The notes: generated by a model from the letters alone, not told the origin. 64,000 nt of DNA from UBA2029 sp037447125 (GCA_037447125.1 JBBIHG010000002.1:1-64000); one strand, 5' to 3'; counted from the first letter of the stretch, positions 50,362-62,545 are shown. Numbers and translations are program-made.

Positions 50362-53300
50362 CGCCTCGAACCAGCACTTGCGACCTCCACCGCCACCGGA
50401 ATGGTGAAGTGGAAGGTCGTCCCCTTGCCCGGCGTGCTCTCCACCCAGACCCTGCCGCCGTGCTGCTCGACCAGCCCGCGCGTGATGGTCAGCCCCAGGC
50501 CGGTGCCCGGCTGCCCGCGCACGGAGGGGTTATCGCTGCGGAAGTATGGCGTGAAGAGCCGGCGCAGGTCGTCTTCGCTCATGCCGATGCCGGTGTCCCG
50601 TACCGAGCAGTGAAGCACCTGCGGGGCGCCACCTGGGTCCCAGATGTTGCGCGCCGCCCGCGCCCGGATGGTCACCGCGCCGCCCTCCGGCGTGTACTTG
50701 TTCGCATTGGAGACGAAGTTGGTCAGGATTTGGACCAGCCGTGTGTGGTCAGCCAGCGCCGCCGGCAGATGCTCCGGCACGTCCACCGTCACCGCTTGCC
50801 CCTTCTCGTCGAGCATACGCTGCTGGGCGCGCAGCGTCTCGGCCACCACAGTAGCGAACCCGACCGGCCCTAGTTCCAGGCGGAGGTTGTTCGTCTGCTG
50901 CTTGGTGAGGTCGTTAAGGTCGCTGACCAGCTTCTCCATGCGCGTCACACTGCTGGAGATGGTGTTCAGAAAATCGCTCTGCTGCTCGTTGACCGGCCCA
51001 ACGACTCCCTTGAGCAGCAGGTCGGCGTAGCCCTTCATGCTCGTCATCGGGTTCTTCAACTCGTGGGCGACAAAAGATACGAACTCGCTCTTGGCCTCGT
51101 TGGCCCGTTGCAGCTCCTGGAACAACTGCGAGTTGACGATGGCCGGCGTGGCGTGCTCGGCTAGGCGGGCGACGAAGTCCAGATCGAGCAGATCGAGTAC
51201 GCCTTCCTGGTCGCTCTCCAACAGCATGACGCCGATCACCTGGCCCGCGCTGATCAGCGGCGCGGTGAGCTGGGCCACGCAGCCCGGCAGCGTCTCGCTG
51301 TAGTCCGGATCAAGCGCCAGATCGGAGACGAGGGCAGGCTTGGCCGTGCGCACCACGCGACCCAGCACGCCCAGATCGTCGCGGAAGGCGCGCGTCTCTG
51401 CGCCGGGGAAGAAGGGCGAGCCTTCCGGATAGCCGTAGGACATGACTATCTGCAGCGTCCCCTGGGCGCGATCGCGCATGAAGAACGCGCAGGCCGCCGC
51501 CCCGCTCTTGCGCAGCGCCCAGTCCATCATGATGTCTACCACGCGCCGCAGGTCGAGCGTGCGGTTCAGCTCGTAGTCAATGCGCTGCATAGTGTCCAGT
51601 TCCTGCACGCGCAGGGCAAGCTGCTGATCGGTCATGTCGAACAGGCGCGCATTCTCGATGGCCACGGCGGCCTGACCGGCGAAGGTCGAGAGCATCTCGG
51701 CATCGTCGGGGCCGAAGACAGTGCCGCCGCGCTTGCCGCGTACCTGCAGCACGCCGATGGCCCGCCCGCTGGTCAGCAGGGGCGCGGACAGGATGGCACC
51801 CCCCGCCCCGGCGTCGGGGGCGTTGGCGATGATCGGCTCGCCGCGCTGGACGGTTTCGCCGGCCAGGCCCTCGCTCAGCGGCAGGCGCGTGCCCACTAGG
51901 TCCTGGTCGCCACCGGCGACGACGCGAAGCTCCAGATTGTTGGCGCTCTCGTCTACCAGCAGCAGGCTTCCGGCCTCCGCATCGAGGATTTGTACAGCGT
52001 TCTCGGTGATCAGCCCCAGCAGCCGGTCTACGTTGCCCATTTCTGACGCCAGTTGGCTGGCAATCTCGTTGATGGCAGCGAGTTGGCGGGCGTGCTGCTG
52101 CATCTTGTCGAAAAGCTGGAACTTGTCAATGGCGCTGGCGGCCAGGGCAGCGATATCGAGAAACAGGCGTTGCTGCTCGTCGCTGAAGATGACGCCCGCC
52201 TCGGTCATCGCCGTGATCATGACGCCGAGCACCCCACCACCTGTCTCCGCCAGCAGCGGCACGCCCAGCCACGCCTTAAGCTGGGGACTGTCTGGCAGCG
52301 GGGGCGCGCCACGGCGTAACGCCTCGCGCCCGTAGTCAGCGGTGCGCAGCGGCTGCTGCAAGCGCACCACCTCGCTGACCAGGTCGTTGCCCAGCGGCCA
52401 GCGGTGACCCTCCAGCGCCTCCACGCGGTCGACTCCCTCGTTGTAGAAGACGTAGTGCAGGGTGTCGGTGAGCGCGTCGCGTAGGGCGATGGCGAACACC
52501 GGTGCGTCAATGACCCGCCGTGTCTGGGCGAAGATCAGCTCCAGCAGCGTGTCGAGGTCAATGGCGAAGTTCAGGGCGCGGCTCACCTGGCCCAGCGCGT
52601 CCTGCACGCGCACGCGCCGCTCAAGGTCGTCCACTGTCTGCGCTCGCTCAATGGCGAGGGCCATCTGGTCGCTCAGGCTCTCGACAAAGCGCAGTTGTTC
52701 ATAACCATAGGCGGCACCGCCCTTGCGCGGGCCGATGGCGAGGATGGCGTTCAGCCCTTTTTGCCCGCGCAGCCCGGCGATGACCGGAGTGCCCAGCACA
52801 GCCAGGTTCGCCCGGCTGCTGACTACTTCCAGTGGGAGCAAGCGCCCTTCCTCGAGATTCAACACGCCCGGCGACATGCTCAGGTAGCGGACCAGCCCGC
52901 TGTCCGGACTGAAGACGACATCCGTCGCGCGCCGTCCGCTCGCCGGATCGGGGTGAGGGCGGTAGTCGCCTGTCGAGGCATCGCGCACGAACACGATGGC
53001 ATGGGTCGGCGCGAATGCCGCTTGCAGCGCGCGCTGAGCCAGGCGGGTCACTTGGTCCAGGCCCACCGCATTAGTCACCTCACGCGAGAACTCCTCCAGC
53101 AGCGGCTGGTACGCGCGCCGCGTGCGATAGTAAAGCGCATCAATGCGGCGCTGCAAGCCCTGGCGCAGCGGGTTGAAAGCCAGCGCCACGCTGAAGATCG
53201 CCAGCACGACCAGCGCCGGGCTGATCGCCGGGTCCCGCGCCGAGCGACCGATGAGCGCCGCCACGCCAGCCACCACGGCGAAATAGCTCAGCGTGAGCAG

Positions 53301-54458
53301 GACCAGCAGGGACAGATAAAGCCCCGTGCGCGTTGCGATGAAACCAGCATCCACACGGCTAAACTGCGCGATGGCGAACACAGCGCTGAGCGGCAGCAGG
53401 GCGGGCAGGGTCTGGGTGAGCACGGCCAGCGCCGGAATTCCCGTGCCCGAAACCAGCAACGAACCCAACCACACGGCCAGCGGCAGCATGGCCAGCAATG
53501 CCCCAAAGACCAGGAGCGTGCTCTGGCTGCGCGCGGCCAATGACGACGCGCGCCCCCGCCGCCACAGCATCATCGCCAGCAGGATGGCGCTGCCCAGCAG
53601 ATGCGTCCCCAGGGCCAGGCCCAGCCCCAGGCGACTTATGCCCGCATCGTGCGCGCCGTAGAGGACCGCGCTGGCGGCTCCCGCGGCGAGCGCAGCAATG
53701 ACCGGGGCCGCGCCCAGCGCGGGCATCTGCTCGACGACGGCCAGACGGTAGGGTGTCTCTGTCGCCAGCACGACCAGCAGCCCGCCGCTCAGCGCCAGCG
53801 CCACGACCCAGGTCCAGGCGGCGGCCTGCGCCGTCAGCACGGCGAACTGCCCGGCGACCAGAATGGCGAAGACCGCCGCCACCATCGCCACGACCTGGAC
53901 GGAGCCGCTGGCCGGCCGGCGCGCCAGCAGCATAGCTCCCAACGCCCACAAGGCCGCTCCCGCAAGCCAGCCGGGGGCGAAGAAAGCCGCCCAGTCGCCA
54001 GCCGGGAAGCTCGCCAACGTCATGTCCAGCGAGCAAGTGCGCGCGCCGCCAGGACTGACCGGCTCGGAGCACTGCGCCCCGGTGGGTATGAGCAGGCCCC
54101 CGCGCTCGAAGCGTACAGCGACCGCATCGCCGGGATGGTGCTCGTGCAAGGCCCTGTACAGGGCGTGCAGCCGCTCGCCCCCAGGCAACGCCTCCAGGCC
54201 CACGCCATCCACCCCGATGATGCGGTCGCCCTGGCGCAGCCCAGCATCAAGGGCAGGCCACTCAGCGCCCGCCAGCGATTCCGCCGCGCCAATCGTCAGG
54301 TCGCGCTCCACGAACGCGCCCAGGAAGGGCTCCTTGAGCCAGGTGAGAGCGCCCATGGCATAGATGACGAGCAGCGCACCCGCAACCGCCAGCGCCGCCG
54401 CTGCCAGCACCGCGCCCATCCTGCGCGCATGTATTCTGGGAAATGAGCTTGCCTGCAT
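50358..54458 (-). CDS. Multi-GAF sensor histidine kinase with PDZ-like and membrane part
   Basis: 1,366 residues. After a membrane helix (about 15-37) comes a PDZ-like extracellular stretch (LRQGDRIIGVDG) to about 120, then seven or so helices (about 150-430). Several GAF-type domains occupy about 455-1120, with repeated GVPLLAETGGG, SAPLLTSGRAIGVL and TAPLISAGQVIGVM strands. The kinase core follows: H-box FVAHELKNP with phospho-His at about 1132, N-box FVSNANKYTPEGG and G-box DTGIGMSEDDLRRLF. The ATG at 54458 has GGAG seven bases upstream. No response regulator is adjacent. Confidence 0.9.
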   Translation of the reverse strand: MQASSFPRIHARRMGAVLAAAALAVAGALLVIYAMGALTWLKEPFLGAFVERDLTIGAAESLAGAEWPALDAGLRQGDRIIGVDGVGLEALPGGERLHALYRALHEHHPGDAVAVRFERGGLLIPTGAQCSEPVSPGGARTCSLDMTLASFPAGDWAAFFAPGWLAGAALWALGAMLLARRPASGSVQVVAMVAAVFAILVAGQFAVLTAQAAAWTWVVALALSGGLLVVLATETPYRLAVVEQMPALGAAPVIAALAAGAASAVLYGAHDAGISRLGLGLALGTHLLGSAILLAMMLWRRGRASSLAARSQSTLLVFGALLAMLPLAVWLGSLLVSGTGIPALAVLTQTLPALLPLSAVFAIAQFSRVDAGFIATRTGLYLSLLVLLTLSYFAVVAGVAALIGRSARDPAISPALVVLAIFSVALAFNPLRQGLQRRIDALYYRTRRAYQPLLEEFSREVTNAVGLDQVTRLAQRALQAAFAPTHAIVFVRDASTGDYRPHPDPASGRRATDVVFSPDSGLVRYLSMSPGVLNLEEGRLLPLEVVSSRANLAVLGTPVIAGLRGQKGLNAILAIGPRKGGAAYGYEQLRFVESLSDQMALAIERAQTVDDLERRVRVQDALGQVSRALNFAIDLDTLLELIFAQTRRVIDAPVFAIALRDALTDTLHYVFYNEGVDRVEALEGHRWPLGNDLVSEVVRLQQPLRTADYGREALRRGAPPLPDSPQLKAWLGVPLLAETGGGVLGVMITAMTEAGVIFSDEQQRLFLDIAALAASAIDKFQLFDKMQQHARQLAAINEIASQLASEMGNVDRLLGLITENAVQILDAEAGSLLLVDESANNLELRVVAGGDQDLVGTRLPLSEGLAGETVQRGEPIIANAPDAGAGGAILSAPLLTSGRAIGVLQVRGKRGGTVFGPDDAEMLSTFAGQAAVAIENARLFDMTDQQLALRVQELDTMQRIDYELNRTLDLRRVVDIMMDWALRKSGAAACAFFMRDRAQGTLQIVMSYGYPEGSPFFPGAETRAFRDDLGVLGRVVRTAKPALVSDLALDPDYSETLPGCVAQLTAPLISAGQVIGVMLLESDQEGVLDLLDLDFVARLAEHATPAIVNSQLFQELQRANEAKSEFVSFVAHELKNPMTSMKGYADLLLKGVVGPVNEQQSDFLNTISSSVTRMEKLVSDLNDLTKQQTNNLRLELGPVGFATVVAETLRAQQRMLDEKGQAVTVDVPEHLPAALADHTRLVQILTNFVSNANKYTPEGGAVTIRARAARNIWDPGGAPQVLHCSVRDTGIGMSEDDLRRLFTPYFRSDNPSVRGQPGTGLGLTITRGLVEQHGGRVWVESTPGKGTTFHFTIPVAVEVASAGSRR

Positions 54459-54637
54459 CTTGCTGCTCCAAACGCATCTGGTCGCGTCACCGTTCTCACG
54501 CTGCCCGCATTGTAGCACACACAGGAATCGCGCGCCGGATGCCGGACGCCGGAACGCCGGAGACGCCGGATGCAGGAAGGGAACAAAAGCCGGATTTGCG
54601 CTACAATCGTAGATGAGACGGACAAAGGCAGAAGAGC
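54459..54637. promoter_or_regulatory. Divergent promoter region of kinase and Uma2 genes
   Basis: On the minus strand TACAAT lies at 54514-54509, about 50 bases before the kinase start; on the plus strand TACAAT at 54602-54607 lies before the Uma2 gene. Between them five short units of the type CCGGA (54534-54571) form a small tandem repeat. Confidence 0.45.
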
Positions 54638-55189
54638 ATGGCCGTACAGACGCAGCGCATGACTGTTGAAGAATTCGACGAGTTTGTCGGGCGACCGGAA
54701 CACGCCGACAAGCTCTTCGAATACATCGGGGGAGAAGTGGTCGAAGTGGTATCCAGCCAGCGCTCGTCCGCCATCGCCTACAATGTCGGGTTCTTCATCA
54801 AGCTCCACCTGCGCACCCACAATATCGCAGGGCTGGTCACCGGTGCAGACGGTGGCTATGAGGTCGCGGGTGAACGCTATATCCCCGATGTGGCCTTCGT
54901 GTCCGCTGCCCGCCAGGCCGAGCCGTCCGAGCATGCGTACAGCCCCATCCCGCCCGATCTGGCCGTCGAAGTCCTGTCACCGTCCAACACACCCCACGAG
55001 ATGCGCCTCAAGGTGGTCAACTATCTCGCCGCTGGTACGACCGTGTGGATCGTTGACCCGGACAGGCAGCTTGTAGAAGTCTACGCGCCCGGTCACCCTG
55101 GCAACACCGTGCGCCTGGACGGGACGCTAGATGGCGGGGACGTGCTGCCCGGCTTCAGGCTGCCCGTGCAGGACATCTTCGCGAGCTGA
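54638..55189 (+). CDS. Uma2-family nuclease-like protein
   Basis: 183 residues, Uma2 (DUF820) family with a PD-(D/E)XK core: LFEYIGGEVVEVV, YIPDVAFVS and DLAVEVLSPSN, followed by YLAAGTTVWIVDP. The acidic and Glu positions needed for a nuclease are present, but activity is not shown for most family members. These genes are multi-copy in Chloroflexota and cyanobacteria. The RBS is weak (AGAAGAG). Confidence 0.85.
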   Translation: MAVQTQRMTVEEFDEFVGRPEHADKLFEYIGGEVVEVVSSQRSSAIAYNVGFFIKLHLRTHNIAGLVTGADGGYEVAGERYIPDVAFVSAARQAEPSEHAYSPIPPDLAVEVLSPSNTPHEMRLKVVNYLAAGTTVWIVDPDRQLVEVYAPGHPGNTVRLDGTLDGGDVLPGFRLPVQDIFAS

Positions 55190-55206
55190 CATCTCACCCG
55201 GTTCGA

Positions 55207-55355
55207 GGGGCGTATCTCATTTCTGGGGCATAAAGATCACCGCTGAGGCGCAAAGAGCGCAGAGAAAAGATAGCTTGGAGAGGGTGTTAGTTCTTCTCCG
55301 CGTCCTCTCCGCCTCTGCGGTTCAAGCATTTCGCCCCCATCGTGAGATACACCCC
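55207..55355. repeat. ACCGCAGAGG repeat, copy 2, with longer inverted ends
   Basis: The CACCGCTGAGG...CCTCTGCGGTTC element (55238-55326) is itself flanked by an imperfect inverted pair: GGGGCGTATCTCA (55207 on) and TGAGATACACCCC (to 55355). The larger 149-bp unit may be the mobile form. Confidence 0.6.
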
Positions 55356-55418
55356 GGTTCAAGCGCCAAGCGCCCCGCCCAAGCGCCACCCCCCTGCGCG
55401 CTGGCCCTCGTTATCCGG

Positions 55419-55424
55419 TATAAT
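55419..55424 (+). promoter_or_regulatory. -10 box for mutase small subunit-meaB
   Basis: TATAAT at 55419-55424 gives a leader of about 70 bases before ATG 55500. The -35 region is not recognisable. Confidence 0.4.
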
Positions 55425-55499
55425 GGCCGCCCAGTGGGCTTGTCGCCAGCCGGTCCACTCCACCAGCAACGGATACCTGAACGGAGCCAGCGAACCGCC

Positions 55500-55907
55500 A
55501 TGAGCGACGAGAAGATTCGCGTGCTGATCGCCAAGCCGGGCCTGGACGGGCACGACCGCGGCGCTAAAGTGATCGCGCGGGCGCTGCGCGACGCCGGCAT
55601 GGAAGTGATCTACACCGGCCTGCGCCAGACGCCGGAGATGATCGCCGAGGCCGCCCTGCAGGAGGACGTGCACGTCGTGGGCCTGTCGATCCTCAGCGGG
55701 GCGCACCTGGCCCTCATCCCCCGCATCCTCGAACGGCTGCGCGAAGCCGGCCTGGACGACGTACTGGTACTGGTCGGCGGGATCATCCCGGACGACGACA
55801 TCCCTGTCCTGCGGGCGCAGGGTGTGAGCGCCGTGTTCGGCCCCGGTACCAACACCGACGACATCGTCCGCTTCATCCGCACGGCCCTGGCCGATCGGCC
55901 TGCATGA
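55500..55907 (+). CDS. mcmA2: Methylmalonyl-CoA mutase, B12-binding subunit
   Basis: 135 residues, the cobalamin-binding domain in a separate gene. The D-x-H-x-x-G motif is seen as LDGHDRG with His18 as the lower axial ligand, followed by SIL (LSILSGAH) and GGIIPDDD, which hold the nucleotide tail. Sequence begins EKIRVLIAKPGLDGHDRGAK. The partner catalytic subunit is at 37124-38794. The stop overlaps the MeaB start (ATGA), so mutase and chaperone are coupled. The in-frame region upstream of 55500 is repeat. Confidence 0.94.
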   Translation: MSDEKIRVLIAKPGLDGHDRGAKVIARALRDAGMEVIYTGLRQTPEMIAEAALQEDVHVVGLSILSGAHLALIPRILERLREAGLDDVLVLVGGIIPDDDIPVLRAQGVSAVFGPGTNTDDIVRFIRTALADRPA

Positions 55908-56944
55908 CCCCGGCTTGCGCTCCGCTGGACCTGGTTGCCGCTGTGCAGAGTGGCGACCGGCGCGCCCTGGCCCGACTGATCACGCAGGTCGAGAACCGCG
56001 CGCCAGGCGCTCTGGATGCGCTGGCCCGCCTTCATCCGCAAGGCGGGCAGGCCCTGATCGTGGGCGTCACTGGCGCGCCGGGCACAGGCAAGTCCACCCT
56101 GGTCAACGCCCTGGCTCTGGCCCTGCGTCAGCGCGGGCAGACGGTGGGCATTGTCGCAGTAGACCCAACCAGCCCCTTCAGCGGCGGAGCGGTGCTCGGC
56201 GATCGCGTGCGCATGACCGATCTGGCCGGTGACGACGGCGTGTTCATCCGCAGCATGGCCTCGCGCGGCAGCCTGGGCGGCCTGGCCGCAGCGACTGGCG
56301 ATGTGGTGCGCCTTCTGGACGCAGCGGGCTTCGCCGTCGTCCTGATCGAAACGGTGGGTGCCGGGCAGAGCGAAGTGGACATCGCGCGGATGGCCCACAC
56401 GGTGATCGTCGTCGAGGCGCCGGGCCTGGGCGACGACGTACAGGCGATCAAGGCGGGCATCCTGGAGATCGCCGACATTCTGGTGGTGAACAAGGCCGAC
56501 CGCCCCGGCGCGCAGAGCACCGTTCGCGCGCTGCGGGCCATGCTCGAGCTGGGCCACCGCCTGCGCAATGCCGGGCATCACGGCGCCGGGCTGCTGCCCG
56601 CCCCGGCGAATAGCGCTCCCGCACTTGACTCGTGGAGCGTGCCCGTCATCGAGACCATCGCCACGGAACACACGGGCATCGCCGACGTGCTCGCCGCCCT
56701 GGATCGGCATCGTGCCCACCTCCTCAGCAGCGGGGAGATCGCCGAGCGTGAGCGCCAGCGCGTAGAGGCCGAGCTGCTCGCCCGGCTGCGTGAGGCGCTG
56801 CTGGCCCGCCTGCTGGCCGCCCACGACCCGGCGACGCTCGCCGAGACGGTGCGCCGGGTTGTCGCCCGCGAGCTGGACCCGGCCAGCGCCGTCCGGGCGC
56901 TGGTTGCCGCCGCCTGCGGCGATGACCGCCAGGCGCTCCCTTAG
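55904..56944 (+). CDS. meaB: MeaB/ArgK-type GTPase, methylmalonyl-CoA mutase chaperone
   Basis: 346 residues, G3E family. P-loop GAPGTGKST at 57-65, VDPTSPFSGGAVLGDRVRM, SRGSLGGLA, the switch-like ETVGAGQSEVDI and NKAD are all in place. It loads and protects B12 on the mutase, using GTP. The start overlaps the mutase small subunit stop. The stop codon (TAG, 56942-56944) is made by the left end of an inserted MITE-like element, so the C-terminus may have changed slightly upon insertion; the encoded end looks natural in length. Confidence 0.94.
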   Translation: MTPACAPLDLVAAVQSGDRRALARLITQVENRAPGALDALARLHPQGGQALIVGVTGAPGTGKSTLVNALALALRQRGQTVGIVAVDPTSPFSGGAVLGDRVRMTDLAGDDGVFIRSMASRGSLGGLAAATGDVVRLLDAAGFAVVLIETVGAGQSEVDIARMAHTVIVVEAPGLGDDVQAIKAGILEIADILVVNKADRPGAQSTVRALRAMLELGHRLRNAGHHGAGLLPAPANSAPALDSWSVPVIETIATEHTGIADVLAALDRHRAHLLSSGEIAERERQRVEAELLARLREALLARLLAAHDPATLAETVRRVVARELDPASAVRALVAAACGDDRQALP

Positions 56945-57120
56945 AGCGTGTTATGCACTTTCAACCCCTATCCCCCGGCCCCTTTCCCCGCAAGCGGAGA
57001 AAGGGGAGCAGCCCGTCCCTCCCCGCCAGCGGGGAGGGACCACAGGGTGGGGTTCAGGTGATCGTAGGGCATCGCGAGTTGCCCGCCGCGCCGAGTGCAC
57101 AGAGTTCATAACACGCTCTA
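56942..57120. mobile_element. MITE-like element, TA-flanked, at the end of meaB
   Basis: TAGAGCGTGTTATG (56942-56955) and CATAACACGCTCTA (57107-57120) are perfect 14-base inverted repeats. Read as GAGCG...CGCTC between TA dinucleotides, the layout fits a TA target-site duplication as in IS630/Tc1-mariner elements. The interior holds a C/G-tract palindrome (about 56963-57056). The first TAG is the meaB stop codon. Confidence 0.65.
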
Positions 57121-57371
57121 GAGCGCGTGACACCCTTCCGCCAGAAACCGTCCCCCTTCCCCATGCCCGGTGTACAGGCCGGGGCGACAATTACCACACG
57201 TTCGGAAACATAGACGAAGGCACCGCGCTGTGCGTCAAGTGGGGCGCTAACCCTGACGCACACCCATCCGGCGCATCTGGAAAAAGCCACTTAAATATGC
57301 TAGAATTCTTCTTAATTAACCATCACAGGTGAGACTGATTCGCTGAGCCAACCAGACAAGGAGCAGGATCG
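57121..57371. other. Upstream region of the aldehyde dehydrogenase gene
   Basis: No gene. GTGCGTCA (57230-57237) and TGACGCAC (57254-57261) form a perfect 8-base inverted repeat, a possible operator. An AT-rich stretch follows with TAGAAT at 57301-57306 as a possible -10 box and TGGAAA 17 bases before it. Confidence 0.4.
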
Positions 57372-58853
57372 GTGGTACGAGACTACGGCCACTACATCAA
57401 CGGCGCGTGGGTGCCATCAGAGAGCGGAGCATGGTTCGAGACGCGCAACCCGACGACCGGCGAGGTGCTGGCGCGCTTCCCCCAGGGCACGCGCGGCGAC
57501 GTACAGCGGGCCATTGACGCGGCGGAGGCGGCTTTCCCGGCGTGGAAACGGCTGCCGCCGCCCAAGCGCGGGGAGATTCTGCTGCGCGCCGCCCAGATCA
57601 TGCGCCAGCGCAAGAACGAGTTGGGCGCGCTGGTGACGACCGAAATGGGCAAGGTTGTCGCCGAGGGCAAGGGCGACATACAGGAGTCCATTGACTTCCT
57701 GGAGTACATCGCTGGCGAAGGGCGCCGCCTGTTCGGCGAGACGACGCCCTCCGAGCTACCCAGCAAGTTCTGCATGACTGTCCGCCAGCCCATGGGCGTG
57801 GTCGGCTGCATCACACCCTGGAACTTCCCGATGGCCATCCCCATCTGGAAGGTGGGTGCGGCGCTGATCAGCGGCAACACGGTGGTGTTCAAGCCCGCCT
57901 CACTGACGCCACTGTGCGTGGCGACGCTGATCGAGATCTTCGAGGAGGCGGGGCTGCCGCCCGGCGTATGGAACTTCGTCACCGGCGGGGGCAGCACTGT
58001 GGGCATGGAGATTGTCGAGAATCCGCGCGTCAAAGCGGTATCGTTCACCGGCGGCGTGCCCGCCGGCAAGGTCATCTACGAGGCGGCGGCGCGCCTGCTC
58101 AAGCCGGTCGAGGTGGAGCTGGGCGGCAAGAACCCGCAGATCGTCCTGGAGGACGCCAACCTGGAACTGGCGCTGGACGGCATCCTCTTCGGCGCGTTCG
58201 GCACGGCGGGGCAACGCTGCACAGCGACCAGCCGCCTGATCCTGCACGAGAAGGTGTACGACCAGTTCCTGGACATGCTCCTGGCGCGGACGGAGGCGCT
58301 GGTCGTCGGCGATCCGCTCGACCCGCGCACGGATGTCGGGCCGGTGGTGGACGAGTCGTCGGGCGAGTCGATTATGGAGTACATCGCCATCGGCAAGAAT
58401 GAGGCGACGCTGCTGACCGGCGGCGAGCGCCTGACCGGCGGCCCCCACGACCAGGGCTTCTTCATCAAGCCGACCATCTTCGCCACCGAGCACGGCACGC
58501 GCATCAGCAAGGAAGAGATCTTCGGCCCGGTGCTGAGCGTGATCAAGGTAGGGAGCTACGACGAAGCGATCCGCGTCGCCAACGACATCGAGTACGGGCT
58601 GTCGTCGTCCATCTACACGCGCGACGTCAACCTGGCCTTCCGCGCCATTGACGACCTGGAGACGGGCATCACCTACATCAACGCACCGACCATCGGCGCG
58701 GAAGTGCACCTGCCCTTCGGCGGAGTCAAGAACACGGGCAACGGCGGGCGCGAGGCCGGCACCAGCGCCATTGACGAGTTCACCGAGATCAAGACCGTCT
58801 TCGTGGACTACAGCAATCGCTTGCAGAAGGCGCAGATCGTGGACGAGCGATAG
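57372..58853 (+). CDS. Aldehyde dehydrogenase
   Basis: 493 residues of the NAD(P)-dependent ALDH superfamily. It has Cys283 in GTAGQRCTA as nucleophile, Glu249 in VELGGKNP as base, Asn151 in PWNFPMA, and the Rossmann segment FTGGVPAGK. The long form with EEIFGPVL and PFGGVKNTGNG is close to succinate-semialdehyde and related dehydrogenases; the substrate is not certain. The start is a GTG with AAGGAG eight bases upstream. It is followed by a clear terminator. Confidence 0.92.
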   Translation: MVRDYGHYINGAWVPSESGAWFETRNPTTGEVLARFPQGTRGDVQRAIDAAEAAFPAWKRLPPPKRGEILLRAAQIMRQRKNELGALVTTEMGKVVAEGKGDIQESIDFLEYIAGEGRRLFGETTPSELPSKFCMTVRQPMGVVGCITPWNFPMAIPIWKVGAALISGNTVVFKPASLTPLCVATLIEIFEEAGLPPGVWNFVTGGGSTVGMEIVENPRVKAVSFTGGVPAGKVIYEAAARLLKPVEVELGGKNPQIVLEDANLELALDGILFGAFGTAGQRCTATSRLILHEKVYDQFLDMLLARTEALVVGDPLDPRTDVGPVVDESSGESIMEYIAIGKNEATLLTGGERLTGGPHDQGFFIKPTIFATEHGTRISKEEIFGPVLSVIKVGSYDEAIRVANDIEYGLSSSIYTRDVNLAFRAIDDLETGITYINAPTIGAEVHLPFGGVKNTGNGGREAGTSAIDEFTEIKTVFVDYSNRLQKAQIVDER

Positions 58854-58874
58854 CCGCGCCGCGACAGGGGCCGC

Positions 58875-58910
58875 AGAAGCCCTCTCCGCCCTGGAGAGGG
58901 CTTCTTGTTT
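58875..58910 (+). terminator. Intrinsic terminator after aldehyde dehydrogenase
   Basis: A perfect 13-base stem AGAAGCCCTCTCC (58875-58887) and GGAGAGGGCTTCT (58893-58905), loop GCCCT, followed by TGTTT. It fits the end of the aldehyde dehydrogenase transcript 22 bases after its stop. Confidence 0.85.
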
Positions 58911-59027
58911 CCCAGCTAGCGCTGCGTCCGGTTGTGGGGGGCAACTGGCCTGGCTGTCCTGCACCGGCTGCCGGATCGCTCGCACAGCGGATTCTGATGC
59001 AATCGCCCTGCTGAGAGACCCATGCAG

Positions 59028-59058
59028 TTAACGGTCCGCTCCCGGTCTATGGTATAAT
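59028..59058 (+). promoter_or_regulatory. Promoter for secA
   Basis: TATAAT at 59053-59058 with TTAACG (59028-59033) 19 bases before it. The leader to ATG 59150 is about 85 bases. The -10 is consensus; the -35 spacing is long, so only the -10 is certain. Confidence 0.45.
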
Positions 59059-59149
59059 TCTCCCGCATCACTTCAAGCCCTGAGCATGTAGCACGCTTAT
59101 TGGATGGCGGGACTGCGCTGACGCGCCATCCCGCCCGGGTGAGGCAGTA

Positions 59150-62086
<2,937 letters not shown>

Positions 62087-62151
62087 GATGGGAGGGCTGC
62101 GGCGATCGCTGACACGGCACGCGCGATCCAGGCGAATCGGAGGGAGCCTTG

Positions 62152-62529
62152 ATGCTCAGCAGCCAGGATGACAGTTCGCAGCTTATGAACGACCTGGACC
62201 CGCGGCTGCTTGAGCTGCTGCACACGGGCATCAACACATTCACCAAGTGGGATGCGGTGCGCTTCTTCCACGCCAATCCTCACACCGCCGAAGCCGCCGA
62301 GACCCTGGCCGGCCATCTTGGGCGCGATGTGCGCGTGGTCGAGCCGGAGCTGCGCGAGCTGGCTCAGGTCGGCCTGCTGGTGACCGAGGAGCTCATGGCC
62401 GACGTGCCCGTCTACGCGCTCACCACCGACGGGCACATGGTAGCCCTGCTCGATAGCTTCATGCGGGCCTGTGCCGATCGCCAGTTTCGCCTCAAAGTAA
62501 CCTACCACATCATCCGCGGCCTGCGCTGA
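62152..62529 (+). CDS. Winged-helix-like small protein
   Basis: About 125 residues. The NTFTKWDAVRFFHANPHT start and the ETLAGHLGRDVRVVEPELRE helix pair followed by GLLVTEELMADVPVYALTTDG look like an ArsR- or MarR-like winged helix. The second ATG is chosen; GGAGG lies about 8 bases upstream. It follows secA by 65 bases and may share its transcript. A DNA-binding role is inferred. Confidence 0.6.
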   Translation: MLSSQDDSSQLMNDLDPRLLELLHTGINTFTKWDAVRFFHANPHTAEAAETLAGHLGRDVRVVEPELRELAQVGLLVTEELMADVPVYALTTDGHMVALLDSFMRACADRQFRLKVTYHIIRGLR

Positions 62530-62545
62530 GGGGACTCGCCGTCTC

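Larger units (their letters stand above)
55190..55499. other. Intergenic region with repeat and promoter
   Basis: 310 bases with the ACCGCAGAGG-family repeat, copy 2, and a TATAAT at 55419-55424 upstream of the mutase small subunit. Nothing else is seen. Confidence 0.6.
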
